Shown here: positions 24,977 to 36,676 of the stretch, one piece after another | How positions within the stretch are numbered: the first letter of the stretch is position 1 | How the letters are laid out: each line of letters starts with the position of its first letter | Origin: Paramecium octaurelia | Taxonomy: Eukaryota; Ciliophora; Oligohymenophorea; Peniculida; Parameciidae | DNA: 64,000 nt | Assembly: GCA_905182995.1 (NCBI GenBank) | Contig: CAJJDP010000030.1 | Location: 252,747 to 316,746 of the forward strand | Direction of reading: 5' to 3' | Position numbers and translations under genes: made by a program | Notes under the pieces: generated by a model | Databases searched by the model: none | Seen by the model: the letters and a program-made list of their open reading frames with translations, nothing else | What the model was told of the DNA's origin: nothing

Positions 24977-25252
24977 TCAATCTCTTAAACTAGATATTAA
25001 TGCTAATTACACAGTTTATTAATCATTAATTGTGGATCTATTTTCTTTTAATAAAACTATTGCTTCATCAAGCAATTCGAATAGGGATAACTCTCTCCAA
25101 CTGTTTAAAGGAACATTAATCGATTTATCAATTTTTTTGCTCTTTGTTTCAGTAAAGTAAGTAAATTTCTTTGAGCCTTTTGAGGAGTACGTTGACTGAG
25201 TGTTAAATGATTTGCCAACACTGGATGATCTTTTAATATCTGACAAATTCAT
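24977..25252 (-). CDS. Small hypothetical protein (91 aa)
   Basis: A 92-codon intronless frame beginning MNLSDIKRSSSVGKSF and ending SSLRD-TGA, with two in-frame TAA/TAG Gln codons near the end. The first half is Ser/Thr/Lys-rich and probably disordered. The second half has a short amphipathic helix (LFELLDEAIVLLKEN). No neighbours on the same strand are close enough to suggest it is an exon of something larger. Composition supports coding; the family is unknown. Confidence 0.5.
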
Positions 25253-27540
25253 ATTTTTAACAGATAAATTTTTTTATATGTAACAAAAAATATATATTAA
25301 AATTTAAACATGATGTATTAAGAAGTGTAATATTATAATCACAAATAATTTAGAGAAAATAATAAAAGAAAAATTCTATCTACTGAATATATCACTATTT
25401 TTAATTTAAAGAATTCTTAATTTTAATGTTTCTCTGTAAATAAGGATTGAAGAACTCATAATTAAATTATTTTATTTGAATTTATTTCCCTGATCAGAAT
25501 GAAAATAACATTAGGATATAGTTAAAAATTTCATTGTATCTTTGTGATCTTTCGATGAAATTGTGTAAGTGAACTATAAAAGTGATTTGATGTGTATTAA
25601 CCAAATTTTAATTTTAAATTCAACCTTTCGCTGAACATCATAAATATCAAAGTAAGATTAATTAAAGGTGTCGTGTGATTGAGAATCTGAATATATTTAT
25701 TTAAATTAAATACTATTATTATTCAACAAAGACCTTATATAATGTAAAAGATTTAGCCTTAGGGAATATTTTAGATTGTTTGCGCTGAAATGAAAAGAGC
25801 ATAAAAGCAACACTAAGTACTAAATTAAATTCTCCAAAATTTTAGTTCCTTTATCAATGAGATTGAATCCATTTTTGAATAATACTTTTGAATTCCAATT
25901 AAATCTGAGAAGTTGAAAATTACAAAGCAGAGAATTATTTTTTAAATATTTAATGTGTATCAAGTTTTATGATTTCAAAGTAGTAGCTTTTTATGATTTA
26001 AGAATAGAGTACGATATCATGTTTAAGTATTTTATTTAACATAAGAAATACTTTTATAGATTGACAGGCTGATTTAATATTCTAATCAAGAATGCTATAT
26101 TATTTCCAAATATGTAAGATGCGATGCAGAATATAAGTATAAAATTTCAAATAATCTCAATCCTTTGCATAATTATTTATTCAGCTTACCAGTTTTTATA
26201 AGTGATTGATAATGATGTAGTATAAGGTGATGTTTATTAAAAATTAAAATAAAAATTAAGAAATGAAAAATCCTTCGTCTTCAATTCTTAAAATATAGAA
26301 ATTGGACACTTCATCTTAGAAATAATGTATCTCTTGAACATTTACTTGAGTACAAAGTAAATTTCTTACTACATATGGATCAATGTATAAATTAACAAAA
26401 AAAGTCTTATTCTCTTTATATGGTTTGGTTTGAATACTTTAAGGGTTGGAATAAATCGGAATTAATTTTTAAGTATTTAAGGATTAAAACATAAAGAAGC
26501 AAAGAAGCATGAGATATAAAACTAAATTATCGAGCTTAATTCTAGGTGGATAATTATCATAAATGTAAGACTCTTTAATAAGTTTGTATTTTGACAAACA
26601 GTGTAAATCAACGCTTATGTGATTTAATATCATACATCAGAATTCCTTTATATACTTTAAATTATTTTAGTAGGAGATTATAATATTTAATTCTAACATC
26701 AACAGCATAAATTGGAAGTTTTACTTAATTTATAAAATACAGCCTGAGTTTTTGTCATTGAAGGCAGAACAAAAACAAAGAGAATTTCAATTAAAGTGAT
26801 CTTAATAATAATATATGAATCTCTTAATTCATTATTTTAGAATACAATTTGATTGACAAAACTTATCATAATTTCACTTTCCTTTTAATTTCAATTTTCA
26901 AATGAGATGCATCTTCACTCTTTCATTTTATTAATAAATGAATAGGATATTCTTATAGATTGCTGTAGTTTACTGGAAATATATAAAGTAATTTTTTAGA
27001 AAAATCTAAAATATGTAAGGTGGAGTTTTATAATTACTATGATTTAAGGAGTTTCTAAAATGATCCGTGATATTTTTTGCATTCGCAAGGAAAAGGGATA
27101 TTTGTGATACCTTTTTATTTATACAATTGGAATTAACTTGTATTAACAAGGCCTAATTCTGCTGTTATTGAAAAAGATTTAAGAAGTAAAATTTATAAGA
27201 AATTTATAGTAATCAGTTAGTTTATTAGAATAATTTAATAGGTAATTGGCCACATTAATTGTGGTCATCTATTATTTTAAGATATTCTTCTTGTATTTAA
27301 AGTAAATATGAGTCTTAAGAATTCTATAAAATTTGATAATTATAATTTTTCGTTTTATTTTATTATTTTTTCTATCGGGATTAGATTTCGAATAAATCAC
27401 AGCATTCCTAAAATAGACAGCATAATAAAATAAATTAATTTAAGTTTTCTTCTCAGAAAAATTGAATTTTTATAAAAAATTAAGCTGTTTTTATAGATTT
27501 AATGAGGGCATTTTATTGATTGTAAAAATTAATATTAAAA
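25253..27540. other. Long AT-rich stretch without supported genes
   Basis: Nearly 2.3 kb in which TGA is frequent in all frames on both strands. It is one of the longest gaps in a window where most genes are tens to hundreds of bases apart. Short coding-like patches occur but none extends or splices. It may be decayed gene sequence or retained germline-derived DNA. No repeat or mobile-element signature was recognised. Confidence 0.5.
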
Positions 27541-29257
27541 ATGGATAAAAGTGTTGAATCTCTTTTTACATCCGATTTTTGGCGATAAGTGAATCTTCAG
27601 TATTTTATGGTAGAATCACCAATTTCATTAAATGTTTAGAAAAAAAAATATAAAAAATGTAGGTGTTAATGTTAGTTTTAGCTTCTAATCTTGGAAGTGT
27701 ATAGATTTAGGAATTGATAGATAAAACATTGAAATCTTTGAGAAAAAAAGGGTCCTAGCTTGAGATGTTGAATGAAAATAACACCAGAGTGCACTTAAGT
27801 TTATTGTTAATGTAAAGAGATAAATCATTCGAGCCAATTTAAGAATTAATGAATGAAATGATTGATAAGATTTGCTAGTAAGAATTAGGAGGCAGATTAG
27901 AATTAAATAAAGTTTTGCTGAAAAATATGCATTTGCTGCCTTTGGAAGAATAAATGGAAATTTTGGAATAAGAAGCTTCAATATTACAAAACTTGCAGTA
28001 AAAGTTAGATGCGCCTGATTAATTGCAAGAGGTTATAATGGAATTGGAAGATGATTTAATAAAAGTTTAAGATAACAATACTAAATAAATAAATAAGTAT
28101 TTTTCTGTTTTGAAATTTTAGTCTTATAGGACATTTAGAAGAAATCAATAGATATCTATTATATTAATATACTATTAAATAGACAGGATAATTTTCATTA
28201 AGGATTTCAAGATTCCGAATTTAGCATCATTAATTAGAGTTAGAAAATCTAGAAAAGTTGATAATTCATTATTAAGATTATTAAGTAGCAGATTCAATTG
28301 GAAAGAGCATTTATAATTCTGAAAGTAAGTTAATTAGTGATTAAATAGCTAATCTTGTTTCTATTACATTCGATAAATATTTAAGCAATACTCCAATTGA
28401 TTTTAAATTAGATTAATTTTTAAATTTCTAAAGACTTCGAGAAACAGAATTAGAGTTAAGCGTTTCGTAATAGAACATTTAAGAGGAATCATAAACAATA
28501 GTTTCAATTCAAACTGAAATGTGTCATAGTTGCAGATAAATGATAGAAATAACCGATTTATAGTAATGTAAATACAATCATGTAAACATGAAATTACAAT
28601 AATACAATGAAGAATTACTGATCTAATAGAGGTATCCAATTTCTTAAAAATAAACCCAAAAATTTTATACAGATCTTTATTCTGCTAACTATATTATAGA
28701 AAGTAAATGAATTCATTATCATTAGACAATTAAATCCAGTGCTAAAAGTATTTTTGTTTTAAATGTTTGTAATATGAATTTAAAGAATATGATGTTTCTG
28801 GGCCAGACTGGATTTGCCCGTAATGTAAAGTAAGTAATTGTTACTAATTAAGGGTTTATGTTTCTGCATCAGGTGTTAACGAAATGATTCTATTTACAAA
28901 TTGAAAAGAACATTTTTAGAAATTGGTGGTAATTTAGATAGTTTGTATTAATAATCAACCTTCGAGATACTAGTTGAAAATAAGAGGAAACTCATTAAGA
29001 ATATTCAATTAGATTTCTTTAATATCTAAAAAATTAACTAAGAAAATGAATAGACTCTCATCTCAAAAGGTTTATTCAAGAAAAGGAATAAGAATACAAT
29101 AAATAAAAAGATTAAAAAATAGAAAAGCAGTGAAACTACAATTATCGGAAAAACATCATCTAATCTAATAGATACATCTTCATCATCCATTAAAATCAAA
29201 AAAGTAAAAGCATTTAAGTAAAATACTTCTAAACAGAGTATTGTATTTGTATAATGA
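27541..29257 (+). CDS. 4CXXC_R1 (CDCA7-type) zinc-finger protein
   Basis: A 540-residue nuclear-type protein after four introns (23, 25, 23, 23 nt); 1623 coding bases. The N-terminus contains SVESLFTSDFWRQ, then a helical region. The C-terminal half holds the cysteine-rich module CHSCRQMIEITDLQQC, then CFKCLQYEF, WICPQCKGLCFCIRC. This is the cysteine pattern of the zf-4CXXC_R1 domain (paired CXXC with W-CP-C-G-C-C). It is followed by a basic Lys/Ser-rich tail (KKIKKQKSSE). In animals CDCA7 proteins with this domain bind DNA and recruit the chromatin remodeller HELLS; other members carry JmjC domains. No JmjC is visible here. A chromatin or DNA-binding role is likely; the target is unknown. 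Confidence 0.85.
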
Positions 29258-30259
29258 TTTATATATTATCTTATAACGCTAAGATTATAAATTGTGTAGA
29301 TAATCAAATATCTTTTTAAATTATAAGTTAAAATTGTTTTATTTTGTCTCTCTCTAAGATGTAATTATTTTGTTAAAAAATTAATTTATCTTATTAACAA
29401 GTATATTAAATCACTTTTACTCAAAGTATAATATTTGCCTAATGAATAGTTTTGAATATCAAATTGTCAAATAGAGCTCCAGATGAATTACTCTTTACTC
29501 ACAAATTGTAGTAAAATTTATGAAATTTTAATGTAAAGCTAATCCACCCATTATAAGGTTCAATAATATCATCATTTCAAAATGATAAAATCAAATTAAC
29601 TTATTTTTAAAAGGAGTTCTTGAAAAAAATTGAAAATTATATCTCATATTACTTCTTAAATTTTTTCTATTAAGATCATCGCATTCATAAAATATGAATT
29701 GATAGAAAATATTGTCTATATTTCTGTTTTATTTTAACTAAGTACATGACATGAATAAAATGAATATTTTCTTGTTTAGTCGATTGAAGCATTCCTTTAT
29801 TACCTTTTGTTGTTATAAATTGTATCTTTAGTTAGTAACTATTTTAAAATGCAATCTTATTTGTCAAGTTCTTATAAGAATTTTAAAATTTTCTCATAAT
29901 TCTCTCCTATTTCAATTATTTATTATCTTTTTATTCTGTAATTTTTATTTTTTTAAAAACTTGATTATAAAAGTATTTTATTACTTTAATAAAGATTTTC
30001 ATTGTAACAATTATTAGGAATTGATAATTCTGATTTAATTGAATATTTTATAAATTTGAGCTTAATTGTGAGAATTTCCATAAGTTAACTTCAACTTATG
30101 AGTATGATTCTTTTTGATAATCAAATGAAAGGGATGTTAAAAGATTGAAAAGTGAAATCTTGTTGAATATATAAGAAATTGCGTAAAAATGGGAATATTT
30201 ATAGTTATATATTAAAATCGATATAAAATATTAATTACCCGTTTTTATAATATTAATAG
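29258..30259. other. Gene-free AT-rich stretch
   Basis: About 1 kb separating two plus-strand genes. TGA is common in all frames and I see no gene, repeat or RNA. The last 100 bases should hold the promoter of the secreted protein that follows. Confidence 0.45.
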
Positions 30260-31824
30260 ATGAAATAAATAGTGCTTTTTGCATTTTTGGCATGTGTTGT
30301 TCTAGCACATAATGATATTAAGCATGTGCAAGAATTACTTTTAGAACTGAAGGATGATATCCATGAGCAAATCTTAGCTTTAGATGCTGAATGGGTGTTA
30401 ACATAAAAAGTATTGATTCATAAATTATGATTAAGATGAAACAAGCAAGTATTTAGGCATTAAGATAAACAAAGGTTGATCAAGAGGCTGATTGTGATAG
30501 AAGAGATGAGAATGTAACCAATAAGAAAACAGAAATCTAAGAAATGTCTGATTTAATTGCATGGATCGAACATAGAATTCACGTCAATAAAAATAGAATT
30601 CAAACTATTGAAGATCTATAATGTAGACAATCTTTGAACTTTGTTGACACTGTCAGAGATGATAAAATTTCATTAACAGTCTCAGTATTTGTTAAAGAGT
30701 AACTTGAAAAAATAGTGTCAGAAGGCACCTCATTTGCATAAAAATCATAAGCTATGAAAAATATCCTATCATTCCTTTAGGATATAAAAGAGTAGAAATA
30801 TGAATTTTTGGAATTAACAAGAACTATGGAAATTGAAAGAGAGGAAAATCCTAATATGATTGAAACACATATGGGCCCAATTGAAATGAAGAAATTCTAA
30901 GAAGTTAGAAATGAAATCTTGGCAGTTTTGGATGAATTAGAGGCTCATATCAATTCTCATATTCCAGTTGCATAAGCTGATATGATCAGAGTTGGATTAG
31001 CTTATCTTGAATGGAAATAAAGAATCCTTAAAGAAAATGAATTTTTCGAATAAAAGATTGTTGAATTAGGAAAATAATTAGTAAATTAAATTTATCTAAA
31101 GTGATTAGGAAAACTTAGGTGATTAATTGCTCGCTTTATAATACAGCGCTCAATAATGCAGAGAAAGAGTAACAGATATTGAAAGAGCTATTGAAGTAGC
31201 AAAAAATGATAGTGTTCTAGCCTACAAAGATTATGCTGAGGAACATGAAAGATTACTTAAACAATTAGCTATTTTCTCATAATTATATTAATTATATGAT
31301 AAAGAAATTGACAATAAAACCACTGATGAAGAAAAAGAAGCATTGACAGTAATGATTTGATATTATCAATAGCAAGAAAGAATTGATCATCCAATAGTTG
31401 GAGGAGATAAGAATTCATTACCTCCTTAATATAGAGATGAACCAGAGGAACCCCATATTTTGGGTGCAGATGAGAGCTCATTACCTCCTCAATACAGAGA
31501 TGAACCAGAAGAGCCTCTTATTGTAGGCGGAGATTAGAGCTCATTGCCTCCTGAACATACAGAGGAATCAGAAGAGGAGATACATATTGTTGGTGGAGAT
31601 TCAAGCTCCTTACCTCCTGAATACTAATAACCTGTTGAAGTTCCTCAATTAGAAGAAACAGAAGATTAAGAATAAGTAATTCTTTTTCATATTTACAGTT
31701 ATTGATCAAAAAAGGTCCTTTGAAACTCAGAGAAATTGAAACAGCACCATCATACAAAAGATCAGATTTCATTTTACTTTAAATGAAGTAAAAAAAGACA
31801 GAATAGGATGAAGTGATTTTATGA
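30260..31824 (+). CDS. Secreted coiled-coil protein, trichocyst-matrix-like, with acidic repeat tail
   Basis: A 487-residue protein after four introns (26, 28, 24, 23 nt). A signal peptide (MKQIVLFAFLACVVLA) is followed by about 320 residues of acidic coiled coil. Motifs such as HVQELLLELKDDIH, MSDLIAWIEHRIHVNKN and IERAIEVAKNDS resemble trichocyst matrix (TMP/GRL) proteins, which are packed as crystals in ciliate secretory granules. The two cysteines around EADCDRR and DLQCRQS also fit that family. After the coil comes a tail of four imperfect repeats and then a short basic-hydrophobic end. The tail is unusual for matrix proteins. Family call is moderate; a surface or cortex coiled-coil protein is the alternative. 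Confidence 0.75.
31393..31628 (+). repeat. In-gene tandem repeat, about 20-22 codons x 4
   Basis: Four imperfect copies of a unit built around (I/L)-(V/L)-G-(G/A)-D-x-S-LPP-x-Y/H-x-x-E-P/S-E-E. Copies 1-3 are closest (SLPPQYRDEPEEP). The later copies drift (EHTEESEEE, EYQQPVE). The tract is acidic and proline-containing, so probably extended and disordered. Confidence 0.85.
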
Positions 31825-32010
31825 TGATTCATAATTGCAATCATTATATCATATAATATTTATCTAAGTTATTTGTTTTATCGTAATATTTTCTCATTCT
31901 AATTAACATAATAAACATTTGTTTCGATAGGTTCTTTCATAACGAAATAATCGAAGATGTTTAAATAAACATATAATAAATAGTATACAATCACAATAAA
32001 AGTAATGTAA

Positions 32011-35007
32011 TCAGTTTCTTTTATACTGTTTTTTTTGACTTTCAGTAAATGTTAATTTCATTCTACTTAGTTTTTGTTTTTATTGCTAGATCTCTAATCT
32101 TAATTCTTCAATCGTTTTGTCTGTATTATCAATTGAATTCACTGCTTTGTTTGGTGTTTTTGTTGATAAATTTATGCTTGGACTTCCAAAACTTTATGTT
32201 TTATTGTCTCAATAATTTATTAATATTTACTTAATAATTTGGGTTACTGATTTTAAATGGGCGATTTTTAGATATTCTTATTTGGAGATTAAGATTTCAA
32301 TTTATTAGGCTATTGAATTATATTTTCTAGTTGTGAAATTTATAATTAATAGTCTTATTAAATTTAATCTACTTTCTTTTCTTATCTCAGTTTAAAATCT
32401 TAATATCTTTATTCAAAGAATTGTCTCTCTCTGCTCATTGTATATTCAGAGAACTATTATTAAGATATTCTAATTATAATAATAAAAAATACAATTCTTC
32501 TTATTATTCTTTAATGAGTTTATTTAAATTCATAAATTCTAGCTCATAATTTTACTTTTATTCTAGAAATATTTATTCCTGCAATAATAATTATTTTTAA
32601 AGTTCTTCGTTTTCTTTATTTAGCAATGAAATTTAATGTTTAAATTCAAAATCATTAGCTTTCGATGTCATTAATTATTCTATCTGCTATTATTTCTATT
32701 TTAATTTAAATTAACCTTCTTCATATATTAATTATTCTGATTGCTTAAATTACTTCTTGAAATTATCTAATTTTTTCTCCATTTCCAAATTCATTTACTC
32801 CACTTCATATTATCTTTCCTCCTCTATCATTTATATCTTATTTTCTGTTATAAGCAGTTATTTTTTATATAGATTATGCAATATTAATTTGCAATCACTC
32901 TCTAATTATTTTTACTTGTTGATTAAAAAATTTCTTAATTCAATAAGTTAAATGGATATTAATTCTTTATATCTACCAAATGCTCTAATAATTCGTTATT
33001 TTAATGTTTTTTATTTAAATTTCTATTCTTCAAGTTAAATTTGTAATTATGTGTTTTCATTGTTCAAATGGCTAATTTTCTTACCTATTTCCTCATTTTA
33101 AATTTTCTCTTTTTTCATCATTTCTGAGATTTCTAATTCAGCATATTCCAATTGTTCATTATTTGATTCTAAATCCTAAATAATTTATTAATTCTAAATT
33201 TGTAGGAATTCAATTTAATTATTACTCTCAATTTAATCTTTTTATAACTCAATTATAATTTTGTTCTGTTCATCAATTTTCTATTTAAATTCATTTCTTT
33301 ATCTTCGGTTTTCAATTTATTGTTCTTATAATTGAGACTAAATTTTGTTGTTTTCATCATTAAAATTATCTTGCAAGAGCATAAGTTTTGAATCCTTATC
33401 TTACAATTCTAAAGTATGTAATTCATCTTTCTTTTTTATTTCTTCAATCTATCTTTTTATATCATCCTTATGTTATTTCAATTTTTACTCTACTTCTTAT
33501 CCTAGTCTTTAGAAAGAAAAAGATCCCTAAATTTAAATTTCTAATAGATTTTAAATGTGTTATAACAATTATTAATGTTGTTAGTTTTCCTTTTCCATTT
33601 CAGTAATATAGTCTTGATTTTCTCTTAAAGTATTTAAGGTTTATTCTTAGAAAACTTTAATATCATCTAATTCTGAGAGTAAAACTTTTAATTTTTAGTC
33701 TTTTTTAGTGATATCCAATTCTAGACTTCTATTTCTATTATCTAACTCTTCTTGATCATAATTTTACTAATTTAATTCTTCATTTAAATGATTAATCTCC
33801 ATTTCAAGGTTCTATTATTATCTTTACATATTCTCAAATTCTAAATTTTATTGGTATAACTTATCTTTATTCGTTTTGCCTTCCCTCATTAAATCTTAGA
33901 TTTATTTGTCCTTATCTATAATAACTTATTCAAAAGATGTTGTTAAATTTTCCTCTAAGATTAATTTTTCATCGAAGAATTACTATTCCAAATCTTAAAT
34001 TTATTTAGTGTATTATTATTCCATTTATTTAAGATCTTATTTATGATTATTTTATAACTACTTTAATTGATTTTCAGATTATTTCATTAATTCTTAAAGT
34101 TCATCCAATTACTCTTATTAATATTATTCAATATTTTAAGCTTCTTTTAATTTGTTTTTCAATTCAGTTATTTTGTGATTACTTTTTTCTCTTAATTAAT
34201 CAAGAAGTTCTCTTTATTTAGATATTTCTTAATGTTTTCTCGTTTTAATCTACTCAATTTCAATTTTGTATTCTTCAATTTCTTATTCTAATTGAAGATT
34301 AAGATCCATTTACTATTGTGATTTTCTTTTTATTTCGGTAAGTTCCTTCAATGTAAGTTCACATTCATTTTTGAATTCTCCATTTTATCTATCTAATTAC
34401 TAATTTAATTAATTAAGAGACTCAATTCTTGATCTCATATCATTCAACTCAGAATTTAATAGTTTTTATAGTTAATCACATTACTACAAATGTTCCTTTG
34501 CATTCAAATTATCCTTCAATAATTATTGTTCTTTCTATTATAACTCCTTTATTTGCTTATTGAGCTTATCATTTTATTGTTAATATTTCTAATTTTGAAA
34601 TTTAAATTTACTTGAAGTTATGTTTCAGATGCTTCTAGTAAATCCTATAGTTCCTAAACTTCCCTTATTTGTTATAATTGAAATTCTCGTTGCTTAGAAT
34701 CAAACTCTTATATTATAGTTTCTTCCCTTTCCAAGAACTCTCTCTTAATTTAATCATTCAATGCTTATTCTTATCTTAATTCTGCTTATAAACGATGGAT
34801 TTCATCTGTAAACTATTTTGAGAAAGCTTCTAGAGTGATCTCTTTGATTCTACTAAACACTATGCTTTTGGAGTCCTTATTAGATTCAATTGCTGAGTCA
34901 TGTAAAATCTTTGTTGAGATATCCAACAAGCACTCTAATAAACAATTTAAATGGATTTTACATTCTAATTGAGATTGACTATTAAATAGCTTAGATGATG
35001 ATAGCAT
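32011..35007 (-). CDS. Long coiled-coil protein (974 aa)
   Basis: Three introns (23, 26, 23 nt) are removed to give 975 codons. A short globular N-terminus (MLSSSKLFNSQSQLEC, with CLLECLLDISTKILHD) leads into some 800 residues of nearly unbroken heptad coiled coil rich in Gln, Glu, Lys and Leu (EIHRLQAELRQEQ; QKIDEQNKIIIELQKD). The end is Ser/Pro-containing and disordered (KSQSPNKNIQKSP; SFGSPSINLSTKTP). The last two introns sit close together near the 3' end and restore a strongly coding tail. The shape suits a structural or tethering protein (Golgi, basal body, cytoskeleton). No motif decides between these. Confidence 0.8.
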
Positions 35008-35070
35008 GTTTAACGTATATATAAATATGAAAAATTAAATTCTTTATTCAATTATATATTGATTTTATAT

Positions 35071-35760
35071 ATGCTACCGATTTCTCATCAAATACAACCT
35101 GAAATAACTAGAATAGGATAATTAATATATTTTGAGGTTAATTATAGATATGTAGAGCAGGTGATGAAGGAGCAGAAACTTTTGAAAAGGATTTACTATA
35201 GAAAGTTGATATTTTAGGAGAATATTATCAAAAGAATAAAAAAGAAGTGAAAGATGCAATGATTTAATCTTTTATTTAATGTGCCAAGCTATTACCTCTT
35301 AAATCTGGTATTGACGCTTCAATCCTGGCTCTTTTGTCCACCAAATAAGTAATTGTAAGTAGATATCATTACAGATAACTTATTCTTTGACTGATCAAAT
35401 CATAATTGGACTATTGGAGCATCTATAATAAATTGCTTAAGAGGAAACCCCCATTTTAGGATAGACCATTTTGAAGTTCTTAAGTGATAAATGAATGTTA
35501 GATTGCTTAATAAAGTTAGTTTTGTGAAATGTTTGTATGATTTAGAACGAGGCTGAAAAATGAAACATCCCCATTCTATATACAAATTCTACTCAGTAAG
35601 TAGTCTCATGTGAAATTAAGGATATGGAGAAAAACCAGATTGAATTCAACAATCTTATTTAGAACGTTGAAATCTTGTGACAAAAGGAAAACTGAAGATA
35701 GACTTATCATTTATGGCGATCAATCAGCATCTTTTAAATAATTAAGAAAAAGATGCTCAT
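35071..35760 (+). pseudogene. Decayed nuclear cap-binding protein (CBP80/NCBP1-like) gene
   Basis: The frame from about 35110 reads like the N-terminal MIF4G repeat of CBP80: CRAGDEGAETFEKD, AMIQSFIQCAKLLPLK, ASILALLSTKQ. A 26-nt intron then leads to IIIGLLEHLQQIAQEE and TILKFLSDK. The same frame continues with family-like sequence (NIPIL, EFNNLIQNVEIL, QKEN) but is broken by TGA at 35492, 35525, 35561, 35678 and 35693. The TGA after QKEN lies where a conserved Trp is expected (DRWQERH in the human protein, from memory of the family). Nothing of the remaining two thirds of CBP80 is clearly present downstream. TGG-to-TGA decay explains the pattern best. Confidence 0.6.
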
Positions 35761-36676
35761 ACATAAATATATTAATAATTTTGAAGTCCTCTTGCCCTAG
35801 GCCTTATTTATTATTTACAAAAGAAATGACTTTAGTTAGATCAATAATAAGAGGATTTAAAATTCAAATTGTTAAAGGAAATAAAATAGACCATAATAGC
35901 TCTTAGTACTTAATAATAAAACTACATTCCAAAAATTTAGTATTCTCAACTCATAATTAAATATTAATTTATTTAGTGAAATCAATTTCACATAGGGTTA
36001 TTATTTAATTAAATATTTAAGATTAAGCTTAAATTTATAATTAAAATTTAGATTCCTTATGAGTTATTTATTTTATATACAAAATTAAGTTAAAATAAAT
36101 CCTTTAAATATACAATATTATTATTTTCCAGTTTTTGATTTTATATTATGTTAATATGAATAATTAGATTTATCTTAAACTTAGTAGAAGATTCCGATTC
36201 GAGAGTTGTAGAAAAAAGTATTATCATTTGAAACCAGAAATTAAAAAGAATTTTATCCAAAGTAAATTGGCAGGGATTAAGATAACAAATATTTTTAAGG
36301 TCCTTAAAAAGTTAATTTCTTTTGAACAAAATTTCAGTCTTTTAGTAAATTAAACTTGATTAGATATAAAAAAGAATCAATCTATATTAGTAATCAAAAG
36401 TATGAAGAATGTTAACAAATAATAATTATTCTACTTATTTAATAGTTGTTTAGAATGAAATTTGTTTAAATACAAGTTTGATAAAAAATATGGTGTTTAT
36501 AAAACAAAATTCATTCTTATAGTGAATTTTGCCTTTAAGTAAGATTCAGATTTACTTTTACTTTTAATAAACCTTTTAGATTAAAACAATTTAAATAATA
36601 TGAATAAATTAAAATAAGAAAAAATTATCTTATATAAATATAACAAATTTTTTCAAAAAACCTATATCCTACATAT
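35761..36676. other. Decayed coding-like sequence
   Basis: The plus frame of the CBP80-like fragment stays free of TGA to about 36330 and contains a coding-like segment (PIRELQKKVLSFETRN; KEFYPKQIGRDQD), then a TGA and another coding-like run (RYKKESIYISNQKYEE). No intron pattern joins them. Probably the degenerate remainder of one or two genes. Confidence 0.35.

Noticed and set aside
31269-31772. Two minus-strand ORFs
   Set aside because: Antisense shadows of the acidic repeat tail of the secreted coiled-coil gene.
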